A stretch of 7,890 bases of DNA from Ahrensia sp. GTDB lineage: Bacteria; Pseudomonadota; Alphaproteobacteria; Rhizobiales; Rhizobiaceae. The stretch lies in contig JAHEJF010000063.1 of NCBI GenBank assembly GCA_024639025.1, positions 1-7,890 of the forward strand. The letters run 5' to 3'. Shown one piece after another: positions 1 through 6,468 of the stretch. The notes under the pieces are model-generated. The model did no database searches. It was not told the DNA's origin and saw only the letters and a program-made list of their open reading frames with translations. The translations under genes were made by a program, and so were the position numbers. Each line of letters begins with the position of its first letter. Position 1 is the stretch's first letter.

Positions 1-514
1 TGCGGCCACCAGCGTAGTTGGCAGCGGTTACGCAGGCGATGCTCTCACCCAATTGCCCGCGATTGAACAGAACAAACGGAATACCGATCTCGTCAAGTCG
101 CTGAGTCAGTTTGTTGGACATGCTGACCGAGGCCAAAATAATGCCGTCGACCTGCTGGTCGAGCAGCTTTTCAACGACGGGATCGACTTCTTCATCCAAA
201 TTTGCCGCGAAGAATATCGAGATATGATAGCCCTCTTCATTGAGCGCCGCTGACAATTTCTCCAAAGCCTCGGGATAAAACGGATTATCAAGATAGGCGA
301 CCACCACACCGATGGTGCGGGATTTTCCGGTGATGAGCGATCTTGCCAAAGTGTTTGGGCGATAGCCAAGTTCATCAGCGGCTTTCTCCACCTTTTCACG
401 CAGGCCGGCCCGCACCATGGAGCCGCGGGAAAAGACGCGACTGACGGTCGGCTGGCTTACGCCCGCGCGTTTGGCGACATCAAGAGAAGTCACTTTGGCC
501 GACGGTTTACTCAC
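1..514 (-). CDS. LacI-family transcriptional regulator, C-terminus cut by window edge
   Basis: DNA-binding repressor or activator of the LacI/GalR family. The visible 171 residues begin with a classic helix-turn-helix at about residues 9-28 (TSLDVAKRAGVSQPTVSRVF). The YRPN turn and a hinge helix with the LARSL motif follow at about 51-60; in this family the hinge leucine inserts into the minor groove at a central CG. The periplasmic-binding-protein-like effector domain starts near residue 67 (TIGVVVAYLDNPFY) and runs off the window, so roughly half of a usual 330-350 residue protein is missing. The start is GTG at 514-512, because the ATG just upstream is followed at once by TGA. An AAAGGA ribosome site sits 6 bases ahead. 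The start overlaps the stop of the SnoaL-like gene by 4 bases (GTGA), implying translational coupling. It probably controls the divergent operons through the palindrome at 1610-1625. Family assignment is firm; the effector is unknown. Confidence 0.95.
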   Translation of the reverse strand, partial: MSKPSAKVTSLDVAKRAGVSQPTVSRVFSRGSMVRAGLREKVEKAADELGYRPNTLARSLITGKSRTIGVVVAYLDNPFYPEALEKLSAALNEEGYHISIFFAANLDEEVDPVVEKLLDQQVDGIILASVSMSNKLTQRLDEIGIPFVLFNRGQLGESIACVTAANYAGGR

Positions 515-1575
515 ATATTTTCCTTTCGGTACCGCCCGCGCTCAAACTGGTCTTGCAGCCGGTCCATGACATTCAGGCCCATCTGATTCAATAAGTCCAG
601 CATATCGAGCGGCACCCAATTTTCCCGTATCAGTCCCTCATGATGGTGATAGAAATCCATCACCCGCATGGTCACTTTTCTGCCCGTTGGCGGCATGCCC
701 GCAAATCCACCCCCATAATGTGTGGCACATACGCTGGGCCAACCCCCGGTCACTGAATATTCGCCGTCTCCGATGCGGATGTAGTGGCCGGCATTGTACT
801 TTTTTCGTTCAGCAGCAATCTCCTCGGGCGTCCCTCTCGGGCGCTGAAATGCCAGTCTGAAGGGCAGTTGATGATAGTCGACGAAACCGGCAAGGCCGCG
901 ATTGGTGCCAATACCCGACGGGCCATACCACATCATTTTTGGATGCCAGTAGTGGATCTGGGGCATGGTCAGCAGAGCATCCCGACTGGGCGCTTGCTGG
1001 TCAAAATCAAACAGGGCCTTGTGCATGGCCAGCGTTTGACTGATCGAGGCGGCGGATATGTCCGGATCGGTCTCATGCAAGACAATGCCATCGGAGGTGC
1101 GTGGGCCAAACCACATGCCTTCCATTCCGTAGCTCGGAGCGATGGGCCAAAACCCTGCCTGGCGGATAAAATCCAATATGTCCCACAACAGGTTGGCCTG
1201 GACGATCTTGCCATCCTTGATCTCATAGACCTCGCCGTAACGCAGATGGATCGATTGGCCGTGAGCGGGAATGGTCAGCCAGTCGTTCTTGAACGTGCCG
1301 CAATAGTGACCGACAGCTGCAATGTACTGACGATCTTCATACTGGCCACCGACAAAAACCAGATCCCGGCGTTCAAGATCAGGCAGGGCGGTCTTGAGTG
1401 GCGCATAGATTTTGGCTGCCGCCTCGGCCGTGCCGACCATCTCGTTGATAGGGTGCGCGACACGCCAGAGAGCCCCTTGATCGGCAATTTCAGATAGTTT
1501 GTGTTGAAATTCGCCAACAGCCGAGTCGGTGAGAATGGACAACTCGTTGTAGAATCTACGCTTTGTACTGAGCAC
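511..1575 (-). CDS. Tandem SnoaL-like (NTF2-fold) two-domain protein
   Basis: A soluble 354-residue protein with no signal peptide or membrane segment, made of two SnoaL-like/polyketide-cyclase-type alpha+beta domains at about residues 20-145 and 180-340. Each half ends with a related helix: WDILDFIRQAG (131-141) in the first and LDMLDLLNQMG (323-333) in the second. The second half also matches the single-domain protein at 5977-6468: GLAGFVDYHQLPFRLAF (227-243) against [17 protein letters not shown], and TGRKVTMRVMDFY (297-309) against [14 protein letters not shown] single SnoaL domain is usually about 130-160 residues, so the length fits an internal duplication. The start is GTG at 1575, chosen for the strong AGGGGAG site 4 bases ahead. 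The gene overlaps the LacI-type regulator by 4 bases and is divergent from the ABC operon. Members of this fold include cyclases, isomerases, hydratases and non-enzymatic binders, so the reaction cannot be named. Confidence 0.88.
   Translation of the reverse strand: MLSTKRRFYNELSILTDSAVGEFQHKLSEIADQGALWRVAHPINEMVGTAEAAAKIYAPLKTALPDLERRDLVFVGGQYEDRQYIAAVGHYCGTFKNDWLTIPAHGQSIHLRYGEVYEIKDGKIVQANLLWDILDFIRQAGFWPIAPSYGMEGMWFGPRTSDGIVLHETDPDISAASISQTLAMHKALFDFDQQAPSRDALLTMPQIHYWHPKMMWYGPSGIGTNRGLAGFVDYHQLPFRLAFQRPRGTPEEIAAERKKYNAGHYIRIGDGEYSVTGGWPSVCATHYGGGFAGMPPTGRKVTMRVMDFYHHHEGLIRENWVPLDMLDLLNQMGLNVMDRLQDQFERGRYRKENM
521..526 (-). promoter_or_regulatory. Ribosome binding site deciding the GTG start of the LacI-type gene
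   Basis: Read on the minus strand this is AAAGGA, 6 bases before GTG at 514-512. It lies inside the last codons of the upstream SnoaL-like gene. It supports GTG as the true start, since the nearby ATG is followed directly by the TGA stop of the upstream gene. Confidence 0.6.
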
Positions 1576-1579
1576 TGAA

Positions 1580-1587
1580 CTCCCCTT
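1580..1587 (-). promoter_or_regulatory. Ribosome binding site for the GTG-started tandem SnoaL-like gene
   Basis: On the minus strand this reads AAGGGGAG and ends 4 bases before the GTG codon at 1575-1573. The purine-rich match is strong although the spacing is short. It is the reason for preferring this non-ATG start. Confidence 0.6.
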
Positions 1588-1609
1588 GAAATAATCTACC
1601 TATTCGATC

Positions 1610-1625
1610 TTGCATACGTATTCAA
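1610..1625. promoter_or_regulatory. Candidate LacI-family operator (16-base palindrome)
   Basis: TTGCATACGTATTCAA is an inverted repeat in which seven of the eight half-site positions are complementary (TTGCATAC against TTGAATAC), with CG at the exact centre. Size, even spacing and a central CG are typical of LacI/GalR operators, and a LacI-type regulator is encoded in the adjacent divergent operon. Its placement in the middle of the divergent gap would let one site control both directions. The pairing of this site with this regulator is inferred from position and shape only. Confidence 0.65.
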
Positions 1626-1705
1626 AAAATGCCAGTCTTATTTTTTAACTGTGATGAGCAGGCTGAAATCCGTCTTCACATGGCGGTGAAACAAGGGAGA
1701 GTTTC

Positions 1706-2944
1706 ATGTATCAATTCAAAAAAGCACTACTGACGAGCGCATTTCTGCTAGGCGGATCTGTGGCTGCATTTGCAGCCTCTTGCGGCGTCGATAGTGGACG
1801 CGTCAACATCGTGGGCAACGAGTTCCCTGCGATCCAAACAGTGGCAGCTAATGCAGCTAAATGTGAAGGCTTGGATGTCAAAGCAAATTTGACAGCCGAT
1901 CACCAGAAGATCAATTTGGCCGGTATGCAGGGCGACCCTGCGGAATACACAACAGCAATCATCGCCAATTCTTCAATTGTTGCTTTGATGAATGGTGATG
2001 TGATCCGCCCGCTTGACGATCTTGTTGCCAAGCATGGTCAGGATATTCCAAAGAATCAGCTAATCACCATTGATGGCAAGGTCATGGCTGTCGCATTTAT
2101 GGCGAACGCTCAGCACCTGGTCTACCGCAAAGATATTCTCGAAGAACTGGATATTGCAGTGCCAACTTCATATGAGGAAGTTTTGGCAGCGGCCGAAAAA
2201 ATTCGCGCTTCCGGGAAGCTGCAAAATCCCGTGGGTGGTGCCTACAAGACAGGCTGGAACCTCGCGCAGGAATTCGTCAACATGTATCTGGGGGCCGGTG
2301 GTGAATTCTACAAACCGGGCACAGCGGAAGTAGCCGTCAACAACGAGAAGGGCGTTGAGGCGCTCGAAATGATGAAGGCGCTTTCCGAATACATGAACCC
2401 TGACTTTCTGACCCATGATTCAAACCTGACTTCTGACGAGTGGGAAGCTGGTAATGTTGCGCTCATGAATATGTGGGGATCCCGCACAGGTCGCCTGATG
2501 GACGATGAAGGCGCTGAGCCTGTGGTCTATGAAAACACCACGGTTGGTGGTCCTTTGACTGTTGGAGACAGCGGCAAACGCGCAACAACCTTGTGGTGGG
2601 ATGGTTGGACCGTGGCCAAGAACATTTCTGATGAAGATGCTGAAGCCACTTTTGTTGCGATGAAAAATGGTATCAGCCCATCCATTCTCGATGATGAGAC
2701 CATGGGCCAGGCCGTTTGGATGATCGATGGTTACCAGCCAGCGCCAGTGAACCAGGGCGTGTTTGACACCATTGCGGCAGGTGCTGCGCCTTATCCGATG
2801 CTGCCTTATCATGGCTTGTTGCACACAGCGATTGGAGACAATATTTCCGACTTCCTGCAAGGTAAGGAAAGTGCTGAACAGGCTCTCAGCGATATTGAGG
2901 CTGCTTACACAGCCTCCGCGACAGAAAAAGGCTTCCTGAAATAG
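1706..2944 (+). CDS. ABC transporter periplasmic solute-binding protein (family 1, sugar/polyol type)
   Basis: Periplasmic receptor that captures the substrate and delivers it to the two permeases encoded downstream. The 412-residue length fits the MalE/UgpB-like family 1 (about 400-450). Residues 1-23 form a Sec signal peptide: KK near the start, a hydrophobic core and an AFA cleavage site before ASCG. The mature protein has family-like elements, including PTSYEEVLAAAEKI (about 153-166) and a tryptophan- and glycine-rich stretch LWWDGWTVAKN (about 297-307) of the sort that lines sugar-binding clefts. It has only two cysteines, C26 and C53, both near the mature N-terminus, which suggests a disulfide. 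AGGGAG lies 6 bases before the ATG. It is the first gene of the operon and is followed by a hairpin that may raise its level over the permeases. The ligand is not deducible; a carbohydrate, polyol or similar small polar compound is likeliest. Confidence 0.93.
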   Translation: MYQFKKALLTSAFLLGGSVAAFAASCGVDSGRVNIVGNEFPAIQTVAANAAKCEGLDVKANLTADHQKINLAGMQGDPAEYTTAIIANSSIVALMNGDVIRPLDDLVAKHGQDIPKNQLITIDGKVMAVAFMANAQHLVYRKDILEELDIAVPTSYEEVLAAAEKIRASGKLQNPVGGAYKTGWNLAQEFVNMYLGAGGEFYKPGTAEVAVNNEKGVEALEMMKALSEYMNPDFLTHDSNLTSDEWEAGNVALMNMWGSRTGRLMDDEGAEPVVYENTTVGGPLTVGDSGKRATTLWWDGWTVAKNISDEDAEATFVAMKNGISPSILDDETMGQAVWMIDGYQPAPVNQGVFDTIAAGAAPYPMLPYHGLLHTAIGDNISDFLQGKESAEQALSDIEAAYTASATEKGFLK

Positions 2945-2956
2945 GTAAGCGATTTA

Positions 2957-2988
2957 TCGGAGGCTGAACCGGCCTCCGAACCTTTTTT
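2957..2988 (+). terminator. Intrinsic-terminator-like hairpin (probable attenuator) between binding protein and permease
   Basis: An 8-base perfect stem pairs TCGGAGGC (2957-2964) with GCCTCCGA (2972-2979) around a 7-base loop, followed by TTTTTT at 2983-2988. It starts 13 bases after the stop of the binding-protein gene and ends 19 bases before the permease start. This fits a partial terminator or a 3' stabilising stem-loop that leaves binding-protein mRNA in excess of the membrane components, a common arrangement in ABC operons. How strongly it terminates cannot be judged from sequence. Confidence 0.75.
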
Positions 2989-3007
2989 CAAAACGAAAGT
3001 TGGTGCC

Positions 3008-4030
3008 ATGAAACACAAGACCTTTTTCTGGTTCATGATACCGTCCCTATTGGCAATGCTGCTGTTCATAGCAATGCCAATCGTTTCGGTATTGATCCAA
3101 TCCGTCTATGCGCCACATGAGCAAGTCATCGTTGAGGTCGAGAATTGTGGCCCCTTTGGCTGCGAGACTTCAACGGCTGTTGACCAGGATGCTACCCGCG
3201 AACTGCGCGAAGCAGAGCCGCTCGGGCGGTTTGTTGGCAATGATATTTATACTGATCGAAATCATCTGGCGACAAGCCAAGTCGGTGCTGCGTGGTCTTC
3301 TTCGACGGGTATTGGTGACTTCATTTCAAAGCTTTTGAACTTGCCGTTTTATGGCGCGTTGCTTTTCACGCTCACCTATACTGCCGTTGTGACACCCATG
3401 GCCCTTTTGTTTGGATTTGTGATTGCCCTGGCGGTCAACACTTTGCCCAAATTGCTCAAGGGGCCAATGATCTTCTTCTCATTGTTGCCGATGATCGTTA
3501 CGCCGCTGATTGGTGCGCTTATTCTTTTCTGGATGATTGATGCGCGCGGCGTATTGGGTTCGTTCATTCAATGGATCGCAAATGATCCCGACCTGTCGCT
3601 TAAGGCTTCAACGCCGCTGACCTGGGCGATGTTGATGGTCTACGGCATCTGGAGTTCGGCGCCATTTGCCTTCGTTGTCTATTATGCCGGGTTGCAAACG
3701 GTGCCAGACGATACGCTTGAGTCAGCCATGATTGATGGCGCAACACCCTTTGAACGTATCCGTTATGTTGTGCTGCCGCATCTGCTGCCGCTGACGACAT
3801 TCATGGCGCTGATCAAAATCATGGATAATTTCCGCGTATTTGAACCGATCGTCAGCTTTAATGCGGCAGCTCATGCACAATCATTATCCTACTTCATATT
3901 CAATGATCTTGGGGGTGAGACTCAGCTATTGTCTTCTTCCGCCGCCACTTCGGTACTAACCATCATTGGTGTTTCCATCCTGTTATCCCCGGTGCTTGTT
4001 CGCACTTGGCGTGATTACGGCAAGTCTTAG
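3008..4030 (+). CDS. ABC transporter permease, MalF/UgpA type
   Basis: Inner-membrane subunit forming half of the translocation channel. Six hydrophobic segments are visible at about residues 5-33, 116-145, 152-178, 205-229, 255-272 and 312-331. The cytoplasmic EAA loop that docks on the ATPase is clear at about 238-259 (ESAMIDGATPFERIRYVVLP). Length (340) is slightly above the 290-320 common in this family because of a long polar stretch, about residues 34-112, between the first two membrane segments and predicted periplasmic. That stretch carries the protein's only two cysteines, C47 and C52 (NCGPFGC). The ribosome site before this ATG is weak (GAAAG at about 2995-2999), unlike that of the next gene, so translation may be modest. 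It follows the hairpin at 2957-2988 and forms a heterodimer pair with the permease at 4040-4921. Confidence 0.94.
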   Translation: MKHKTFFWFMIPSLLAMLLFIAMPIVSVLIQSVYAPHEQVIVEVENCGPFGCETSTAVDQDATRELREAEPLGRFVGNDIYTDRNHLATSQVGAAWSSSTGIGDFISKLLNLPFYGALLFTLTYTAVVTPMALLFGFVIALAVNTLPKLLKGPMIFFSLLPMIVTPLIGALILFWMIDARGVLGSFIQWIANDPDLSLKASTPLTWAMLMVYGIWSSAPFAFVVYYAGLQTVPDDTLESAMIDGATPFERIRYVVLPHLLPLTTFMALIKIMDNFRVFEPIVSFNAAAHAQSLSYFIFNDLGGETQLLSSSAATSVLTIIGVSILLSPVLVRTWRDYGKS

Positions 4031-4039
4031 GAGGGCGAT

Positions 4040-4921
4040 ATGGCTGTTGTTCAAAACAAGAAATACTCGTTCGCACTAATGCTGACCTGGGCCTTTCTGG
4101 TTGTGTGGTTGTTGGTCGCTGCCTTTCCATTTTTGTGGACCCTTTGGGGTTCTTTCAAAGTCGAGGGCGATTTCTTTTCCAAGGCGGATTGGGCCCGCGC
4201 ACTGACCGGTGAACTCACACAGGTTGAGACCGGTGGCGTGTTTACTGGTGCGGGTTATGAAGGTGCCTGGATCAAGGAAGAATTCTGGAAAGCTGCGCTC
4301 AACACACTGATAATGTCAGTGTGTGTGGTGACCGTTTCTCTCACTTTGGGAACGCTTGGCGGCTATGCATTGTCACGCTCTACATATCGCTATGCATTCT
4401 GGTTATTGCTCATTGCGCTGATATTCCGCGCCATGCCGCCCATTACATTGGTGTCTGGGTACCTGTTGCCGTTCTATGAATGGAACCTCTGGGGACATCT
4501 GCCCACGGCGATCATCGTGTTGGTGGCGATCAACCAGCCGTTCACACTTTGGATGCTGACATCATTCTTCAAAAACATTCCCAAGGACTTGGACGAAAGT
4601 GCGATGGTCGATGGCTGTACGCCATTCCAGGCATTTCGCCATGTGATCATACCGGTCATGTGGCCGGGTGTGATCACAACTGGCCTGTTCTCGTTCCTGC
4701 TCGCCTACAATGACTTTGCGGTGACAGCGATGCTGTTGTCCAAAGAGAACCAGACGATGGTTCCCAAGATCGCAAGCTTTTTGGGCACAACACAAACCAA
4801 AGGCAATGTCATGTTTGCGGTTTCCTCGGTGGTATCGGTGACGGCTCCACTCTTTGTCTTAGTTCTATTCTTCCAGCGCCAGATCGTTTCAGGTCTGACT
4901 GCCGGTGCGGTGAAAGGTTAA
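4040..4921 (+). CDS. ABC transporter permease, MalG/UgpE type
   Basis: Second channel subunit of the importer, 293 residues, normal for the family. Hydrophobic segments lie at about 11-36, 87-111, 119-144, 152-175, 207-232 and 258-279. The EAA motif is at about 186-206 (ESAMVDGCTPFQAFRHVIIP), matching that of the partner permease closely. A polar periplasmic loop of about 50 residues follows the first membrane segment. The ATG is 9 bases after the stop of the first permease, and a strong AGGAGGG site at 4029-4035 overlaps that stop codon (TAG at 4028-4030), which favours coupled translation. The stop is 4 bases before the ATPase start. Confidence 0.94.
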   Translation: MAVVQNKKYSFALMLTWAFLVVWLLVAAFPFLWTLWGSFKVEGDFFSKADWARALTGELTQVETGGVFTGAGYEGAWIKEEFWKAALNTLIMSVCVVTVSLTLGTLGGYALSRSTYRYAFWLLLIALIFRAMPPITLVSGYLLPFYEWNLWGHLPTAIIVLVAINQPFTLWMLTSFFKNIPKDLDESAMVDGCTPFQAFRHVIIPVMWPGVITTGLFSFLLAYNDFAVTAMLLSKENQTMVPKIASFLGTTQTKGNVMFAVSSVVSVTAPLFVLVLFFQRQIVSGLTAGAVKG

Positions 4922-4925
4922 TCTG

Positions 4926-5987
4926 ATGGCCAGTATTACACTTAAAAATCTGACCAAACGTTGGGGCAGCTTTGTCGGCGTCCAGTCATTCGACTTAGAA
5001 ATTGCCGACAGGGAATTTCTCGTCCTCCTGGGGCCATCTGGCTGCGGAAAAACCACAACAATGCGGATGGTCGCCGGCCTTGAAGAGGTAACTGAGGGCG
5101 AAATATGGATCGGTGACCGCATGGTCAACCAGCTGGAGCCAAAGGATCGCGATATTGCAATGGTGTTCCAGTCATATGGCCTGTATCCAAATATGACGGT
5201 CTACGAGAATATTCGCTTTCCGTTGAAAATTCGCGGTGTTCCAAAGGAAGAGCATCATGACCGTGTAATGCGTGCCAGCGGCATGGTGGAACTTGATGAC
5301 TTTTTGCACCGCAGACCGAAAGCGCTTTCTGGCGGCCAGCGGCAGCGCGTTGCCCTGGCACGGGCAATTGTACGCGAGCCCACCGTGTTCTTGATGGATG
5401 AACCTCTTTCCAATTTGGACGCAAAGTTGCGCGTTTCGACGCGCGCTCAAATCAAAAACTTGCAGCATGAATTGGCAACAACCACCATTTATGTGACCCA
5501 TGACCAGATCGAAGCGATGACACTCGCCGACCGGGTTGTGGTCATGGAGAAGGGCATTGTGCAGCAAGTTGGCACACCCAAGGAAATCTACAACAGACCA
5601 GCCAATCTGTTTGTGGCCAGCTTCATGGGAACGCCAGCGATGAACCTGGTTGAGGGTGAATTGAAAGGTGGTGTTTTCACTGCCGAGAATGTTAATATCA
5701 AGGGCCTGAGCAAGAAGCATGAGGGGCCTGTCACCTTGGGTTTCCGTGCGGAGGATGCCAGTCTGACCGAAGGTCGACAGAAGGGCCAGATTTCAGCGCC
5801 CATCTACTCGTTCGAGTTGCTGGGTGAAGCATCCATGGTGACTGTCAAAACGGGCAATGGCATGTCTTCGGTGAAGGCGGACAAGGATTTTGCATCGGAA
5901 ATCGGTGACAAAGTCTCGATCAACGTACCGGCATCGATTTGCCATTTGTTTGATACAAGCACCGGAGCGCGGTTCGATGACACCTGA
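4926..5987 (+). CDS. ABC transporter ATP-binding protein, MalK/UgpC type
   Basis: Cytoplasmic ATPase that powers the importer as a homodimer under the two permeases. All motifs look intact: Walker A GPSGCGKTT (36-44), Q-loop Q82 (MVFQSYGLYP), signature LSGGQRQRVALARA (134-147), Walker B VFLMDEP (154-160) with catalytic E159, D-loop SNLD (162-165) and H-loop H192. The linker RPANLFVASFMGTPAMNL (about 224-241) and a C-terminal TOBE-like beta domain from about 242 mark the MalK/UgpC/MsmK subfamily that serves sugar and polyol importers. The 353-residue length is typical. GAAAGG lies 8 bases before the start. The last 11 bases overlap the next gene, so the downstream SnoaL-like and dehydrogenase genes belong to the same transcript. 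Specificity comes from the binding protein and permeases, not from this subunit. Confidence 0.95.
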   Translation: MASITLKNLTKRWGSFVGVQSFDLEIADREFLVLLGPSGCGKTTTMRMVAGLEEVTEGEIWIGDRMVNQLEPKDRDIAMVFQSYGLYPNMTVYENIRFPLKIRGVPKEEHHDRVMRASGMVELDDFLHRRPKALSGGQRQRVALARAIVREPTVFLMDEPLSNLDAKLRVSTRAQIKNLQHELATTTIYVTHDQIEAMTLADRVVVMEKGIVQQVGTPKEIYNRPANLFVASFMGTPAMNLVEGELKGGVFTAENVNIKGLSKKHEGPVTLGFRAEDASLTEGRQKGQISAPIYSFELLGEASMVTVKTGNGMSSVKADKDFASEIGDKVSINVPASICHLFDTSTGARFDDT

Positions 5988-6468
5988 AGAGCACGCCAAG
6001 CTGAGCGCTGAGAGCTTGGCCGTGATCAGAGCTATGGAAGATGCATTGGTAGCCGGTTCCAACAGCATGCAGGATCATTTTAGCGATGATTTTCGCTGGA
6101 TCGGCAATTACGGTTCTGGCGTCAAAAATGGCTTGGCCGAATTTCGCCGTAATTGGCAGTTGCCGCTCCGTGCAGCCTTTACAGACCGCGACTACAAGAC
6201 CGACCGGTTTCTTGCCGACGGGGTCAATGTGTCGTGCTTCGGTCATATCGAAGCAACACATTCGGGCACATTTATGGGCATTGAGGCCACGGGCAAACGC
6301 GTCACAATTCCGTATATGGATTTTTGGGAAGTGCGTGACGGCAAGATTGCAGACAATTGGGTGTCAGTCGACCTGGCGTCGGTGCTGGCTCAGTTGGGAA
6401 AAGACATATTTGACGGCGAAGGCTGGGAAGCTTTTGACCGCAACGAGAAGGAGCCGCCACAACCATGA
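5977..6468 (+). CDS. Single-domain SnoaL-like (NTF2-fold) protein
   Basis: A 163-residue soluble protein consisting of one SnoaL-like domain. N-terminal helices (about 5-35) are followed by [17 protein letters not shown] (52-68), a strand region with [11 protein letters not shown] (89-99), [19 protein letters not shown] (105-123) and a closing helix [15 protein letters not shown] (127-141). The DGKI-to-LAQLG ending is typical of the SnoaL/ester-cyclase-like group. These segments match the C-terminal half of the two-domain protein at 511-1575, so the two are paralogues. The start at 5977 is preferred over an upstream in-frame ATG at 5890 because CGGAG lies 9 bases ahead and the longer form would overlap the ATPase by about 100 bases. 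It overlaps the ATPase by 11 bases and the dehydrogenase by 4 (ATGA). It could be an enzyme on the same pathway (cyclase, isomerase or dehydratase); the reaction is unknown. Confidence 0.88.
   Translation: MTPEEHAKLSAESLAVIRAMEDALVAGSNSMQDHFSDDFRWIGNYGSGVKNGLAEFRRNWQLPLRAAFTDRDYKTDRFLADGVNVSCFGHIEATHSGTFMGIEATGKRVTIPYMDFWEVRDGKIADNWVSVDLASVLAQLGKDIFDGEGWEAFDRNEKEPPQP

Larger units (their letters stand above)
1576..1705. promoter_or_regulatory. Divergent intergenic control region
   Basis: This 130-base gap separates the minus-strand SnoaL/LacI genes from the plus-strand ABC operon, so it must carry promoters for both. It is AT-rich around 1620-1648 and holds the palindrome at 1610-1625. TTG-containing candidate -35 elements lie inside that palindrome on both strands (TTGCAT plus, TTGAAT minus), but no convincing -10 box is found at 16-18 bases from either, so no exact promoter is called. 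An AGGGAG ribosome site at 1694-1699 lies 6 bases before the ATG of the binding-protein gene. Confidence 0.75.

Noticed and set aside
784..1497. Long plus-strand open frame of 237 codons opposite the tandem SnoaL-like gene
   Set aside because: It lies wholly antisense to a gene with clear domain matches, shows no recognisable motif and has no ribosome site; it is a shadow frame.
1650..1680. TGTGA...TCACA inverted repeat in the leader of the binding-protein gene, CRP-like at first glance
   Set aside because: The arms are only 5 bases and about 21 bases apart, far from the 6-base spacing of CRP sites; probably chance.
1706..1785. Lipoprotein signal in the binding protein (cysteine at residue 26)
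   Set aside because: The residues before the cysteine (AAS) lack the leucine-like residue usual at -3 of a lipobox, while an AFA signal-peptidase I site fits better.
2420..2860. Minus-strand open frame of 146 codons opposite the binding-protein gene
   Set aside because: It is antisense to a well-supported gene, with no motif and no operon partner.
5890..5976. Longer N-terminus for the single-domain SnoaL-like gene starting at 5890
   Set aside because: It would overlap the ATPase by about 100 bases and has no family similarity in the extra residues; ATG 5977 has a ribosome site and a short overlap.
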